From Zingiber officinale (taxonomy: Eukaryota > Streptophyta > Magnoliopsida > Zingiberales > Zingiberaceae): DNA of 64,000 bases. The notes under the pieces were generated by a model that saw only the letters and a program-made list of their open reading frames with translations, searched no databases and had not been told where the DNA came from. Location of the stretch: assembly GCF_018446385.1 (NCBI RefSeq), contig NC_056000.1, positions 75,030,688 through 75,094,687 on the forward strand, written 5' to 3'. The position numbers were made by a program, and so were the translations under genes. This document shows positions 46,766-58,422 of the stretch, one piece after another; positions within the stretch are counted from its first letter, which is position 1; every line of letters begins with the position of its first letter.

Positions 46766-48421
46766 TTAACTTGATGCGTGCAGTTCGACCTTCTTTGGCA
46801 ATTCATCTTTGTGAGCACCGACAAGTTTGTCGAGTAGGTTTCCTTCCTTGATGAAAATGAAAGTCGGCATTGCTTCTACTCCCCATTCTTCAGAAACAGT
46901 CTGTTGTTTGGGGAACAATTCGAAACTGTATGACTAAAATGCAACTTAGAAATAAAAATGCCAAGTTTTATATGGGTAAATGTTGCTACCTTCAGCTCGT
47001 CGACATCCACCTTTAGGAAAAGTGCATCGGTGAACTTTTTAGCTAATTCAGCAAAGATGGGGGCCATAATCCGGCATGGTCCACACCATGAAGCAGTAAA
47101 ATCAACCACCACCTACAATCCATCTACACATTAGAGCTAATACAAGTGTGCAGTAGTATTATACAACTCGACTCGTACTCACTTTTAAAAAGAAGTTAAC
47201 AGAATTGATATAGCTGAAGAAACAAACCAGTGAAATGAGAAGATGAACAGAAACAAACTAGTAATGCCTCCAAACGAAAGTAGTGTAGTTCTTAAATAAT
47301 ACAAGCAATGTACCACTCAATTGTTTAAGAAAGAAAAATTGCGAGAATTGGAACAAAACTGAAAATCACGAGATTACTCCCTTCACTCTCTCTATTAGAT
47401 AAACTACGTGTTTACAAATCTAATCTAAGCACCTAAATGATTTGCATTTAGGCAAATGATCTTGAAGATAGAACCAATTCTGGCCAAATTATCTCGTTAG
47501 CTGGCTTCATAAAGATAAGCTGGAACAATAATTTCAAATAACAATTCCATCCTTTTTTCCATCCCTTTTTTTCCTTCTCAAATGTCCATCTATCCCCCAA
47601 GTCTTTGCTACTAGATGGACACGGGGAAAGAAAATATTTTGCTTCTAATAAGCAACAATTTACAATAAATCCAAGTTCTACAAGTAGCAACAGTAGAAAA
47701 ACATCCCCTTATGCGATGTTAGTAACACGGGCACATTTTCACAATCGAGCACGCTACTACCATTAAAGTTCTATCTCAGACTAATTTACAAGTATCCCAT
47801 TGTATTAGTTCGCTCTCTTAGATCTTCCTCTGGTATCAGCCTGCCACAAATATGAAAACTATATATGTTCAACTGTTCCCCTCAATACCCCCCTAATAAG
47901 ACATTATCAATAACTCATAACTTGTGCGCATAGCCAATCAACTAATTCATTTGAGATCATCAGCGCAACGAGGACACTAGATATACCATTTTGTGGGGAG
48001 CAACACTCCTGTCGCCAGATTTCTCCCTGTGATAAAGCGTCTGGAAAATACGTAAGGCCTTTGAACCAACCTAAGGCCTTGGATCTATGGATACAGAATC
48101 CCTAATGTGTTCAAAAAAATGGTACCTTTCTAACAGATGATCAATAATAAGGTCCATACGAAAATCGATCACGGAAGGTAATAACGTATAGCAAACAGGA
48201 GATACAAAAGGAACCAACTCTAGCTTGGGGCAGATTCAAAATGCATTACAGCACAGATCGTAACAAGCTAACCAAACCCACGAAGATGCAAAACAGTAAA
48301 GGGGGAAAAGAGATAGGGTGATTTGGAAATGTACAAGCTTCTTCGAGTCCTTCGAGATCTGAATCTGCCGATTCCATTCCTCGACTGTGTGGCACGCGAT
48401 CACGACTCCCTCTCCGGCCAT
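46766..48421 (-). CDS. TRXH: thioredoxin h
   Basis: Small cytosolic disulfide reductase, reduced by NADPH-thioredoxin reductase and acting on many target proteins. Three exons on the minus strand: 48421-48335, 47112-46990 and 46900-46766, all GT-AG, giving 114 residues. Exon 1 encodes [20 protein letters not shown], exon 2 begins [20 protein letters not shown] with the WCGPC redox site at about residues 37-41 and ends KVDVDELK, and exon 3 has [13 protein letters not shown] with the conserved cis-proline, ending HASS. There is no transit peptide, which fits the h class. The first intron is long (about 1.22 kb). The chosen ATG opens the family-typical N-terminus; the upstream in-frame extension has no ATG. 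Confidence 0.95.
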
Positions 48422-48496
48422 CTGATTACTGCTCTCTGTCACAAAGAACAATTAGGGCTTGCAACGAGGACACGGGAAAGGGAATTAGACGTCGAT

Positions 48497-48510
48497 GCTA
48501 TTTATAGAGG
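48497..48510 (-). promoter_or_regulatory. TATA box of the thioredoxin h gene
   Basis: CTATAAATAGC on the minus strand, about 80 bp upstream of the ATG at 48421. Confidence 0.65.
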
Positions 48511-49560
48511 TGAACGGTTGATTACATTACAAACGCGCCCCCGTCATCTCCAGTGAGATGACGCGAGCGCATCCGCAATATCTCGAAGAATTGTTTCCAT
48601 CAATATATTTACCTTAGAAAATCCTATTATATTTTATATTTTATTTTAAAATTTATAAAAATGCATATTTTAAAATTGTGTTGTTTAAGTTTGTATGACT
48701 AGCTAAGGTAAACGGGGACTAAGATTCATTAATCTGTTAAAATGATGATTTTAGTTTGACTTATTTTTTAAAAAAATTGATTTGCTTAGATGTCATTGAA
48801 GTTTCAATTCAAACTTATTTAATTATTTTATTTATTTTTTAAAAAATTTATTTGGTTGTTTAATATATTTATTTATAAGTTTGATGAAAATTTTATTAAT
48901 AAAACAATTCATAAGTTTATGAAAACTGTACGATACATCTCAATCAAACTAAAGGATGTACCACATGATCTAATTACCATCATCTATAAGACTAGAATAC
49001 AAAACAGAATGCAACTGAAGATAGAGTTATTCTTGGGCTAGGGTGGAGTCTAGCTCTACCTAACTTTTGATTTTATTAAAAGTTAAGAAGGAGATGGCAT
49101 GCTGAGAAGGGCTACCGGTGAAAAAAACTGAGAAGGAGAAGAAGATAAGAAAGGGAAAAACAAAACTAAAGAGGCGTGTCGGATGGAGTTACTGGCACGT
49201 GGAAGAGGGCCGAGGGCGCTGGAAGAGGGTCGACGCTGGGAGGTGGGCTGCTGCGCGTATGTGGAAGAGAGGAGTAATGAGAGAGTTTTTTTTTAAAAAT
49301 ATCCTAATTTATTTAAACGATTGCATCAGTTTAATTCGTCACTTGGTTCAATCATAATTTAATTAAATCAAATTCAAATCAATTTTGATTTGAACTAATA
49401 TAATCTTTATCACAATATCTACCCACCTATTGAATTTAGTTATAATCCAATTCAATTTTAATTCAACGTCATCCAATTCAATTTTAATTCAACGCCGTCA
49501 CTTTATATTCAATGAGTTAGTTTACTTGTTCTTTATTTTTTTAATTAATACTTAACAACA
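48511..49560. other. intergenic region upstream of the thioredoxin gene
   Basis: AT-rich DNA with a G-rich purine stretch at 49085-49290 (open frame 49118-49357, lysine/arginine-rich, no known domain). A 26-bp direct repeat ('catccaattcaattttaattcaacg') lies at about 49448-49495. No gene recognised. Confidence 0.45.
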
Positions 49561-50443
49561 GTTGTACTACTTCCGAAAAAAAATATTTGATGCACTTGAT
49601 TGTTATGACTTATATATCCATAACATATGAGAATAAGAATATGATGATACTAATAATATATGTAGCTCTTCTAATGAATTACATACTTTTTTCTTAAAAG
49701 ATTGTTCATATGTATATTATGTACATTGTTTCGCTTATCGACTTAAACTAGCATTAACGGCAACGGTTGAAAAGATGTATCCATTTGGTTATTCATCTCA
49801 AAATTTAATTCCATTTGTAATATCATTAACGCATCTCCTAAATGTCATATTTGTAGGATTGAATGGGGGATTTCATGTTCTTTTTTTGAAAAACAAAGTA
49901 AACACAACACAATAATAAGAAAGAAAACTAAGCAATCTAAAACCAAGTCGACACTTTTAATTTTACTTGGTTCGGAACATGTGAAGGCTCCTACTCCAAG
50001 GCCTACACTCGTTGAGTGTTTACTTTGGACAATTCACTATCAATTCGAAGAATTACAAAAACAAGTGCAATTACAATTGAGTAGATTAAGTGCAATAAAT
50101 GGAAAACTATACCGACGACTTAGAGGGTTAGAGATGTGAGCTTTCGATCGTCGAAATAACGTTACGGCTTGTCTTTGGAGTAGCGCACAGGAGCAAAAGA
50201 TGTTCGAATTTGTTGTCTCGAAGTGTTGGTTGAGATTTCCTTTTATAGACGAGTTTGACTGATCCAGATCCACTAATCTTGGGATCAGTGTTTGACTCGA
50301 TGTTGATCGGTCAATCGATCTCCTTGATCGATCGACTGATCCTTCCTAAATTAGCCCGACTTCCCATCCAGATGCTACTGCTTCAGATGAGTCTTCATTC
50401 GGTCGACCGATCCCGTCATTCGATCGACCGATCCCGCTGTTCA

Positions 50444-50857
50444 ATTGACCGATCCGTCGATGATTCTCGTCTTTTCTGGTCCGATCAATCTGGCCCGATC
50501 AAGTCATTGCTTGTCCACCGTTCGTTCAACTGAACCTGACGTTCGGTCGACAGATCCCTTAGTAGAGGCTGCCTATGAGCTTGATCTGATCACTGGGGTT
50601 CGGTCGACTGATACCAACATTCGGTCGTCCGATCAAGTAAAAATTGACCGATCCATTGATGATTCTCGTCTTTTCTGGTCCGATCAATCTGGTCCGATCA
50701 ATCTGGCCCGATCAAGTCATTGCTTGTCCACCGTTCGTTCAACTGAACCTGACGTTCGGTCGACAGATCCCTTAGTCGAGGCTGCCTATGAGCTTGATCT
50801 GATCACTGGGGTTCGGTCGACTGATACCAACATTCGGTCGACCGATCAAGTAAAAAT
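50444..50857. repeat. tandem duplication of about 200 bp in LTR U3
   Basis: 50444-50642 and 50643-50857 are near-identical copies ('gatgattctcgtcttttctg' through 'ccgatcaagtaaaaat'). The second has an extra copy of 'tggtccgatcaatc'. Each carries several GTCGAC-type palindromes, so the duplication doubles the palindrome count upstream of the TATA box. Confidence 0.85.
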
Positions 50858-50962
50858 CCTAACTTGCAAAATGTTAGTCTTCCTGCAAAATAGAATTAGA
50901 ATAATAGGCAAATAATATATAAAAATTAACTTTTGCTAGTCTCCGGACTGTTCGATTCTGAC

Positions 50963-52292
50963 TATAGGATCGAGATGCGCTAGATGGGAGGTGAATAACG
51001 CAAGTGACTTTTTCACATTTTCGGAAAGCACAAAATAAAACGCAGTGGAGAAAGGAAGATAGCGGAAGTAAAACAATCGATGACCAATATTGGTTTTACT
51101 TGGTTCGAAGTCTGTGACGACTCCTACTCCAATGCCCGCGATTGTTGATAGTTTTTGTTGGGCAATCACTATAAGATCGAAAATTTTTATAGAAATTGAG
51201 TACAAAAATGAGTACAACAGATTTATAATTGAAAGTTACACCGACAACTTTAAGGATCTAGAGAGTTGTGCTTTCCATTGTCGAAGTCGCGTCACTCGGT
51301 CGTCGGAGTCACGTTGCAGAGTTATGGGATCATTTTTATAGCAACGCGAAGGAGAGTAATCGCGAAGAATGAGTGCATCTAGCCCTCTGGTCGAGCACTC
51401 CTTTAATGGACTGCTGAAGGCGCCTTCAACCCCCTTGAGGGTGCCTCCAGCTCAGATGTCTATCCCCAAATCCACGGTACCGATAAGTTTCTCTTTCTAC
51501 GAACTTCATATGTTCGAAGGTGCTTTCAAGCTCATGGAAGGCATCTTCCATCCGGTATCCAAGGCGCCTTTCGATGCTTTGAAGGAGCCTTCGCACCTCT
51601 CATCGCGAGCCTTCGGGCAAGCCACCTGAGGAGCCTCCAACCACCCCGGAGGCGCCTTAAACATTGTTCATCCGAGCTTAAAATGTGCTTTTTCACTCCC
51701 TACAAGATACGTTAGTTTAAAATACCAAACATACCCTATAAAATAAAGTTAGAACAATAAAATATGAATAATAGAATTTCTTAACAATCTCTGAATTGTC
51801 CCGTTCCGACTTTCAGATTCTTTGAAAACCTTAGATCGAACCAACGCCTACTGTTCCCTCAACAGGGAACGCATCCTCACCTACTCATGTCAGCAGAAAT
51901 TACCTTTTGCTAGATTGGTCTTCTAGACCGTTTGGACTTTTCCTCAGCGTCCGAGACGTCAGAACTTCATGTTAACGTTCGATCCTGACCCGTCCAATCT
52001 TCCACCTGATGTTTGCGATCCCCAAGATTTTCACCTAATGTCCTCGACACTAGGATTTCGCTCAACGTCCTCGACCCGCCAAGGCTTTGCCCAGCCCCGG
52101 ACTAGGACTTTAATGCCTAACCGCAGCTAAGACTTTCTACCTGCTTAGAATCCACTAGAACTTTTACCTAAGACAACTTAGGACTTTCCTGCAAACTTAG
52201 TTCAACTTATTAGATCACAAGATAACTTAACTTTGAACCCTTTGTCATAATCAAAACTTAGGTTCGATCGTCTGGTGCTTTCTACACCAACA
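50963..52292 (-). mobile_element. solo LTR, minus orientation
   Basis: 1330 bp, TATAGGATCG (terminal TG mutated to TA) to CTACACCAACA, with exact target duplications ctgac at 50958-50962 and 52293-52297. On the minus strand a TATA box lies at about 51329-51335, with AAGGCGCCTT-type palindromes at 51417-51656. Related to the LTR it sits in. Confidence 0.82.
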
Positions 52293-52685
52293 CTGACTTT
52301 GAGTTTCACTAAAATTCTAGGTCGAACCAACGTCTACTGTTTTCTCTTCGGGGAACACATCCTCACCTATTCCTTTCAGAAGAGTTTACCTTTTACTAGA
52401 CCAGTCCTCTAGACGGACTGGACTTTGCTGAGCGTTTGCAACTTCAAGATTTCATGCTGGATGCCCGCTCTATGACCCATCCAGTCTTCCACCTAGTGTT
52501 CATGACCCCCAAGATTTTACATAGAGTCCTCGACTCTAGGATTTAGCCCAAAGTAATTGACCTACCACGACTTCGCCCAGTTCTTCAGACCAGGACTTCG
52601 TTTTCTAACCGTAGCTAGGACTTTCCACTTACCTAATCGCAGCTAGGACTTTCCTTTACCTAAGATCACTTAGGACTTTCCTGTG

Positions 52686-53734
52686 TGTTGGAGCAATCCC
52701 AATGGTCCGTGGGACCATGTGTTTTGGTGTTTGGGCAAAGAGTTTAAATTAGGTTCACCCTTCTATTTGATATGTGTACTTGAGTTGTGCAGGACTGCAG
52801 GATACACATGAGACTTAGGTTGACGGCTTCGGGTTCGGTGAAGGATGACATTGGGGACGAGCTGTGGGCTTGTATGCATCCGAGGGACCGTGGACAAGGC
52901 AGCAAGGATAAGGGCCAAGGGAAGCGACTTCAAGGCATACGCGAAAGATGACATTGGGGACGAGCCGCGGGCTTGTATGCATCAGAGGGACGAGAGCCAA
53001 AGAGGAAGTAGGCTTGAAGGTAAAAGGTTAAGACTGCGAAGTAATTGCAAATGAGTCGTAAGGGTGAGGGTCCGAGTGCTGTGAGAGAATGTACTCGGTA
53101 CCAGTCAACTGCATGTTTCATCACTCGACTGGCGCAGTCGACTGGTGCAATCAATTGGGAGCGAACAAAATGCTTCTGTTCGCTCAACCAGTGTGGAGCA
53201 GTCGATTGCTAGTTTTAGCAGTCGACTGGTATCGAGCCGTTGGGATGTAACGGCCGAATTTCCACAGAGGGCAGTTGACTGCATGTTTTGGCAGTCGACT
53301 GGTAGGAGGGTTTCCAACCCGTGGCCTATATAACCAAGCCTTGGGAGCTTGATTATAGTTGACGAAATAGAGGTGGTTAATCTCTATTAGTAGTCTACCT
53401 GTGCCCTACCTTGTAAAGAGTCCTTGGTGAGAGTTGTAGTGAGGTTTCTCCACCCACAAAGAGCTACGTGAGCTAGCCGGAGGTCTTCCAGGGAATAATC
53501 CACCGACGGATAGGGATCACCCACCTCAAGGACACACCGTGGAGTAGGAGCTTTATCTCCAAACCACGTAAATGGTCGTGTAGCTTGGTTTGCATTCTTT
53601 CTTGTCTTTAGTTTAATTTCCTTTAGCTTGTTTGTTTTGTATATTCCGCTGCGCATACTAACAAGTGTAGGAAGATCAATCGATTTGGGGGCGCCGTCTA
53701 TCCAAACCCCCTTCAAGCTGGTTGATCCCCAACA
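52686..53734 (+). mobile_element. solo LTR, plus orientation
   Basis: 1049 bp, TGTTGGAGCAATCCC to GATCCCCAACA, with exact target duplications ctgtg at 52681-52685 and 53735-53739. It contains CAGTCGACTGG palindromes (53130-53310) and a TATA box ctatataacc at 53325-53334. Two copies of 'gatgacattggggacgagc' (52843, 52948) form a direct repeat. Short open frames inside have no recognisable domain. Confidence 0.88.
53130..53334 (+). promoter_or_regulatory. LTR promoter: CAGTCGACTGG cluster and TATA box
   Basis: CAGTCGACTGG, CAGTCGATTG and relatives occur about seven times in 200 bp, the last about 25 bp before ctatataacc at 53325. Same layout as element A but with different flanks around the GTCGAC core. 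Confidence 0.5.
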
Positions 53735-54400
53735 CTGTGCACTCAATCACACTTGTTAAACAATAAGATGATTTAACTTTAAACCCCTTTACCATTATCA
53801 AAACACAGGTTCAATCATCTAGTGCTTCCTGCACCAACAATACTGAGTTGCATTATACTTAAAAAATTAAAGTTGTGTATATGGTAGCTAGTGAACATGA
53901 TACTGGTAGATGATGTAATCAAATTAAAAAATTTTTACAGCCTGGAAAAACTCGTTGGAGTAAATAATTTTGACTCAATCTATAACATGATTGATATGTA
54001 TAATTCTATGATTACCGTGTTAGAAAATATGATAGATAATAGGTATTTTAACTCAATCCATGGTGAAGCTAGTGGTTTGTTGATTGCGATAAAGTCTTTT
54101 GATTTCATATTCATATTACACTTGATGCAAAAAAGATAATGGGGATAACAAATATGCTTTGTCAAGCATTGTAAGAGAAATCTCTAGATATTTTAAATGC
54201 AATAAACTATTTTTCAACTATTAAAACTTTGTTTCATACTTTGAAAGAATAAGGATTTGTTCTTCTACTTAGTTATACGAAAGAAGTTTGTGCCAAGTAT
54301 GACATTGAGATACCTCACATAGAAGCTCCTTATAAATTTGTAATAGGTTATTCTTGTCAACAAAATGACTCAATCATAGTTAAGCACTATTATAACCTAT

Positions 54401-55060
54401 AGTTGTGTTTTGATGTGTTGTCAAACAAGATCAAATGAGGTCCTTATTGTGTTTTGATCTACATGTCTAAGTGTGCAGAGACTTAGGAAAACATATAGGT
54501 ACTTGATGGCTAAGGAGCATCAGAAATGATAGAAGATCTAGGCAAGTGAGAAGGATGACATGAGAAAGGAGCAGACAGACATGATGCATCCGAGATACAA
54601 GAAGCTGTATAAGAGTACTCTGGTGGAGCATAAAGGATACACGGGATGCATCAGAGGGATAAGAAACCGGGAGGAAGACTGCTCAAGGAGATTCACGGAA
54701 TTAAGTTGGGGGGAGCTCAATTCCGAGTGACTAGTCAATCATCCAGGCGACTCGAGAAGAAGATGGTCAAGTTTAGAAGTTGACCATTCTAAGTGTCCGG
54801 ATCACTTTCAGGAGCCCGAATGCTCTTGCCACATTAGCAATAGCTATTGCCAAAATAGATAAGGATGACGTCCACATCAATAAGCCTCTAGGCCATTGGA
54901 GAGCCTCTGGTCGATCGGAAAGGGGTTGAGTCATCTAGAGCCATTGTTGAAGCAAATAAAGGCTGAGGAGATGTCATCACAACAGTTAGATTTAAATGAA
55001 GACGATAAATAGAATTGAAGCTCGAAGAACAAGATACAACGCACTTTCGAATATCTTTGT
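54401..55060 (+). mobile_element. decayed LTR of the TR-GAG family, plus orientation
   Basis: 'gttttgatgtgttgtcaaacaag' (54411) and 'catgtctaagtgtgcagagacttagg' (54463-54489) align with the start of the LTRs of A, B and C read in the sense direction. The 'gagaaggatgaca...gcatccgag' region and a 'aagaaaccgggaggaagactgctcaaggag' match follow. Boundaries are not clear and it is strongly diverged. Confidence 0.5.
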
Positions 55061-55818
55061 TTCACTTTTGATCCGGTGATGATAGGGGGGCCCACCAAAG
55101 GTGGGTCAAAATAAGGAAGATCGGCTAACATGGAAGATAAAATTTAGCGGGGTATCCTAGTCTACCGAGCGGACCATGTAGTGCTGAGCGGACCAGGTAT
55201 TGTTGAACGAGCTAGCTATGGGCGAGCGGATGGTGATAGCTACGTGAATAAGTGAGTCGGACTCTGCCCTGGCTGGATAAAATGACCCTCTGATAATGAA
55301 GAGAAATAAGCAACAGCTGATCTCGCCGACCGGGCTTTGCATCCGGTCTGAGCAGGATAACCACGAACAGTTAGGCAGCAAGGAAAGTGACAAAGTCAAC
55401 AGGTCCTGAGAACACCGCCGAGCGGAGGCAGCCCAGCCAAGCAGACCCCGAGCGGTTGTGCATGACCCCATCTAGTATCTTGCCATATCCTTTTGGGAGT
55501 TAGTGTCGTTGATAGCAAGGCATGCCCAGCAGGCAATCGTACGTTAGAAGCTTTCAGGCTGTCATGTCGGAGGATTGCATGGCTGCTTAAGGTATGGTGT
55601 CAGGGACAATTTTTGACTAGTCTATTCCTAGGGCACCTAGAAAGATATGACTACACCTTGAGATGCATGCACAAGCACCATGTTATAAAAGGGGGTTCTT
55701 AGCTATAGAGAAAGATATGCGCAACTTTGTCTTCTATATCTACTTGCTGTAGTTCCCATTTCTTGAGATCACTAGACAATGACTTGAGCGTCGGAGGGCT
55801 AACGTCGGGAATCCCTTC
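55061..55818 (+). mobile_element. fragment of another LTR, probably gypsy
   Basis: Repeated 'gagcgga' motifs (55175-55460) are followed by a TATA-like gttataaaaggggg (55681-55694) and a pyrimidine-rich leader ('gcaactttgtcttctatatc'). This looks like a U3-R region on the plus strand. Its right end is cut by element G at 55819. No coding domain. Confidence 0.4.
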
Positions 55819-56836
55819 TGTAGGACCGTTAGATTCGATAGAGGGGGGGGGGTGAATATCGATTCGAAAATCTCGAGTTAAAACACAGCGGAAATGTAAG
55901 GAAGTAAAGAGATGAACACTGTTGATTTTTACTTCGTTCGGAGCCTGTGACGACTCCTACTCGAAGGCTCGTACTCCTTGAGTACTTTCGTTGGGCAATT
56001 CACTAGCAATTCGGATAATTACAATTTACGTACAAATATTGCTAATGAAAGGAAGGAAAACAAAGCTAACCGACAAACAATAAATTAAGAAGGAGAGCCG
56101 GAGTGAGTCATCGGAGCTTTGTGAGCGTCGTTGGAGCGCAGAGCAGCAGAGTGATTGGATTCAGAGTTCTCAGAAGACTGATGTTTTGAAGCTCCTGCCT
56201 GGGGCTTCTTTTATATGCTGCTCCGGGCGCCTGGATCCCTTCCGGGCGCCTGGAATGTGACGTAACACTCCCAACCAGCATTCTCCAAGTGTCAACGTCG
56301 TCCTGGGGATAAAACTTGCCTCCGGGCGCCCGGACCTCCGGGCGCCCGGACCCCTCTTCTCCAGAAAGTGTATATCCTGCAAAAAAGAATGTTAGCACAG
56401 TTTATATCGCATAAGAAGTATGACTTAGATTCCGCTTTCCGAGACCGGAATCTAGTCACGATCTCGACTTAGATATCCGAAATGGATCTAAGCCGGATCG
56501 ACGCCTAATGTCCCCTTCCCGGGAACGCGTCCTCACAGTCACTCCCCTCCAGTGACTTACCTCACTTACCTGCCAGACGTCCGGTCAGCCCGTCGACCCG
56601 TCTGGACTTCTCGCCAAGCGTCCGGTCAGCCCGTCGACCCGCTTGGACTTCTCGCCAGCTATCCGGTCAGCCCGTCGACCTAGCTGGACTTCTCGCCAAG
56701 CGTCCGGTCAGCCCGTCGACCTAGCTGGACTTTTCCTGCACACTTGATCAAAGTGTCAGACAACAACACAACTAACTTAACCTATTTGTCATTCATCAAA
56801 ACCTGGGTTAGACCGTTAGTGCTACCCGCACCAACA
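55819..56836 (-). repeat. left (3') LTR of element G
   Basis: 1018 bp, TGTAGGACCG to GCACCAACA. On the minus strand four 41-bp hairpin units (56728-56573) come first. Palindromes with GGCGCC cores (56350-56222) and a TATA box in 'catataaaag' (about 56207-56216) follow. The open frames at 56108-56398 are the LTR read in a chance frame. Confidence 0.9.
56573..56728 (-). repeat. hairpin array: four 41-bp units with covarying arms
   Basis: Each unit is a 7-nt arm, the constant 19-nt TCCGGTCAGCCCGTCGACC, a 7-nt second arm and the 8-nt spacer acttctcg. Arms are CCAGACG/CGTCTGG (56573, 56599), CCAAGCG/CGCTTGG (56614, 56640) and CCAGCTA/TAGCTGG (56655, 56681). All are perfectly complementary within the unit although they differ between units. 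Unit 4 pairs a CCAAGCG left arm with a TAGCTGG right arm and is mismatched. The 'loop' can itself pair GGTC with GACC. Confidence 0.85.
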
Positions 56837-58422
56837 ATCTCCCCCTTTTTGATGGAATGACAACCTGGTTAAGTTAGTGAAAGCATATGTACGAAACAAC
56901 ATGCATTTGTGTGGTTTTAAAGTTAGTTTGTGTTTTCAAATTGGTTTAGCTAACTTAACCACCTAACCCTTCTCCCCCTTTGGCATTCATAAAAAAGTAA
57001 GCAGGGGTAAACAAGCATAGTGTAGAGTAATAAAAAGTTTGGTTAAAAAAATTCAAAGATATTGATAAAATTAACAGCAAAAAAGATAGTCAAGTTGACT
57101 TGGGGGAGTTTAAGCTTTTGAAAATTCGTTTAAAGCATTTAGCTTTTAGCTTTTAGAAAGCTAGTTAAGTTTTGATTTTCAAACACAAGTTTTCAAAAAC
57201 CAGAATTCCAAAACTAAGTTTGAAAAATTTATTTTTCAACACTAAGTTTGTAAACGATTTAATTTAAAACTTAAGTTTTGACAGTGATTTAAGTTTGAAA
57301 AAATCTAACTTTCATAATTTTTAACACTTGAGTTTTTGCAAATCAAATTTCAGTTTGTAAACATTGATTTTGAACTTTACTTTTAGTTTTCAAAGGAGTT
57401 TGGTAGAACTAATTTTGATAAAGTAAAAATAATTAAATCTAATTTTCAAAAATCAAAATTTTAAAGTTCAAAAGTACTATTTTCAAAACCATGGTTTAAA
57501 ATACTTGAAAAGTTGAGTTTTCAAAGACTAAGTAAAAAGGATAAAAAGTTTATGATTTAAAACAAAGAATTTTCACAATTTTAAGCAAGTTGATATTGAA
57601 AATTGATTTTCAAAAGTAAGGAAAGTGATTTTGAGAACCTTAGTTTGTAAACTTAAGTTTTGAAAAATCTAATTTCCACAATTTTCAAAACTAAGTTAAA
57701 TCTAATTTTCAGAATCAATTTTCAATAAAAAGTAAAACCCAATTCTTAAAAACAACTTAGTTTTATAAGAGTTAGTTTTCAAAAGTAGGTTTAAGAAATT
57801 TTTAGGAGAACATTTTTCAAACAAGATTTAAAATATTTTATATAAAGGAAAATTTTTAATTAATTCCTCCCCCTGAACCTGACATCACTTTAACCAGCTG
57901 TCTAACCAATTAGGTACTAACTAACTATCAGAAGATAGTAGCTTTCACTTGGTTAGTCAGATTAAGTTAATTACAACCAGTCAGTGTTTGACTTGACTGA
58001 TGAACTTTAATCTGATTAATATCTGAATTGTATTTAACGTCCAAACTTATGTTGATGCACTGAAATTAGCATCTTAAGTCCGGACAGTTGGCCTATGCAT
58101 CTCACCCCTTTCTATGTTTGTCAAACACAAGCAAGGTAACCCTAGGGTGTTGGTGAGATGCTAAAAAACTAGTCCTATGGGTACATGCTTTCTAAGGATG
58201 TAAACCTAGTCTAAGGCAAAAAACTGTTTTTGAAAGTCTAAAAATGGAAATTTTGAAAACAAACAAGTTTAGCCTATAAGTTGATAAAATTATTTTTGAT
58301 TTTTTTTTGAAATTTCCTAGTCTATTGAGATAGAACATATTCAATGTAAGTTTGAAATGTCACTAGATAAATCCAAAATATTTTACAAATAGTGTAGCTA
58401 CAGAAGTAGGTCATCACTAAAG
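56837..58422 (-). mobile_element. 3' noncoding region of element G
   Basis: Starts with the polypurine tract. 57050-57850 is a low-complexity field of 'ttttcaaa/aagtttg' words. 57870-58220 is more complex and holds inverted-looking 'ctaactaactatcagaagatagtag' but no protein domain. No open frame of note. Confidence 0.6.

Larger units (their letters stand above)
49852..53839 (-). mobile_element. solo LTR, minus orientation, carrying two further solo LTRs
   Basis: TGTAGGATTG to GCACCAACA, with target duplications atatt (49847-49851) and atact (53840-53844), one difference. Interrupted by 50963-52292 and 52686-53734. On the minus strand a TATA box lies in 'ccttttatagac' (about 50237), with a long field of GTCGAC/GATCGA palindromes behind it (50290-50850). 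Same family as 89-2823. Confidence 0.75.
49570..54400 (+). pseudogene. hAT-like transposase (DUF4371/ZMYM1-like), split by nested solo LTRs
   Basis: The left piece (49690-49851) reads LKDCSYVYYVHCFAYRLKLA with FFLK before it. The right piece (53840-54400) reads YMVASEHDTGR, LVGVNNFDSIYNMIDMYNSM, ITVLENMIDNRYFNSIHGEA, SGLLIAIKSFDFIFILHLMQ and, with frameshifts, LNAINYFSTIKTLFHTLKE-like sequence. These are in the order of plant hAT proteins with DUF4371 and a C-terminal dimerisation region. 49852-53839 is an LTR nest flanked by atatt/atact. Many stops, so it is inactive. Confidence 0.75.

Noticed and set aside
54538-55702. Several frames of 66-104 codons
   Set aside because: All lie within decayed LTR sequence, on either strand, and lack recognisable domains.
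56573-56728. CRISPR array, because of short regular repeats with spacers
   Set aside because: The 'spacers' are the 7-nt hairpin arms and a constant 8-nt linker, the array lies in a plant LTR, and no cas gene is present.
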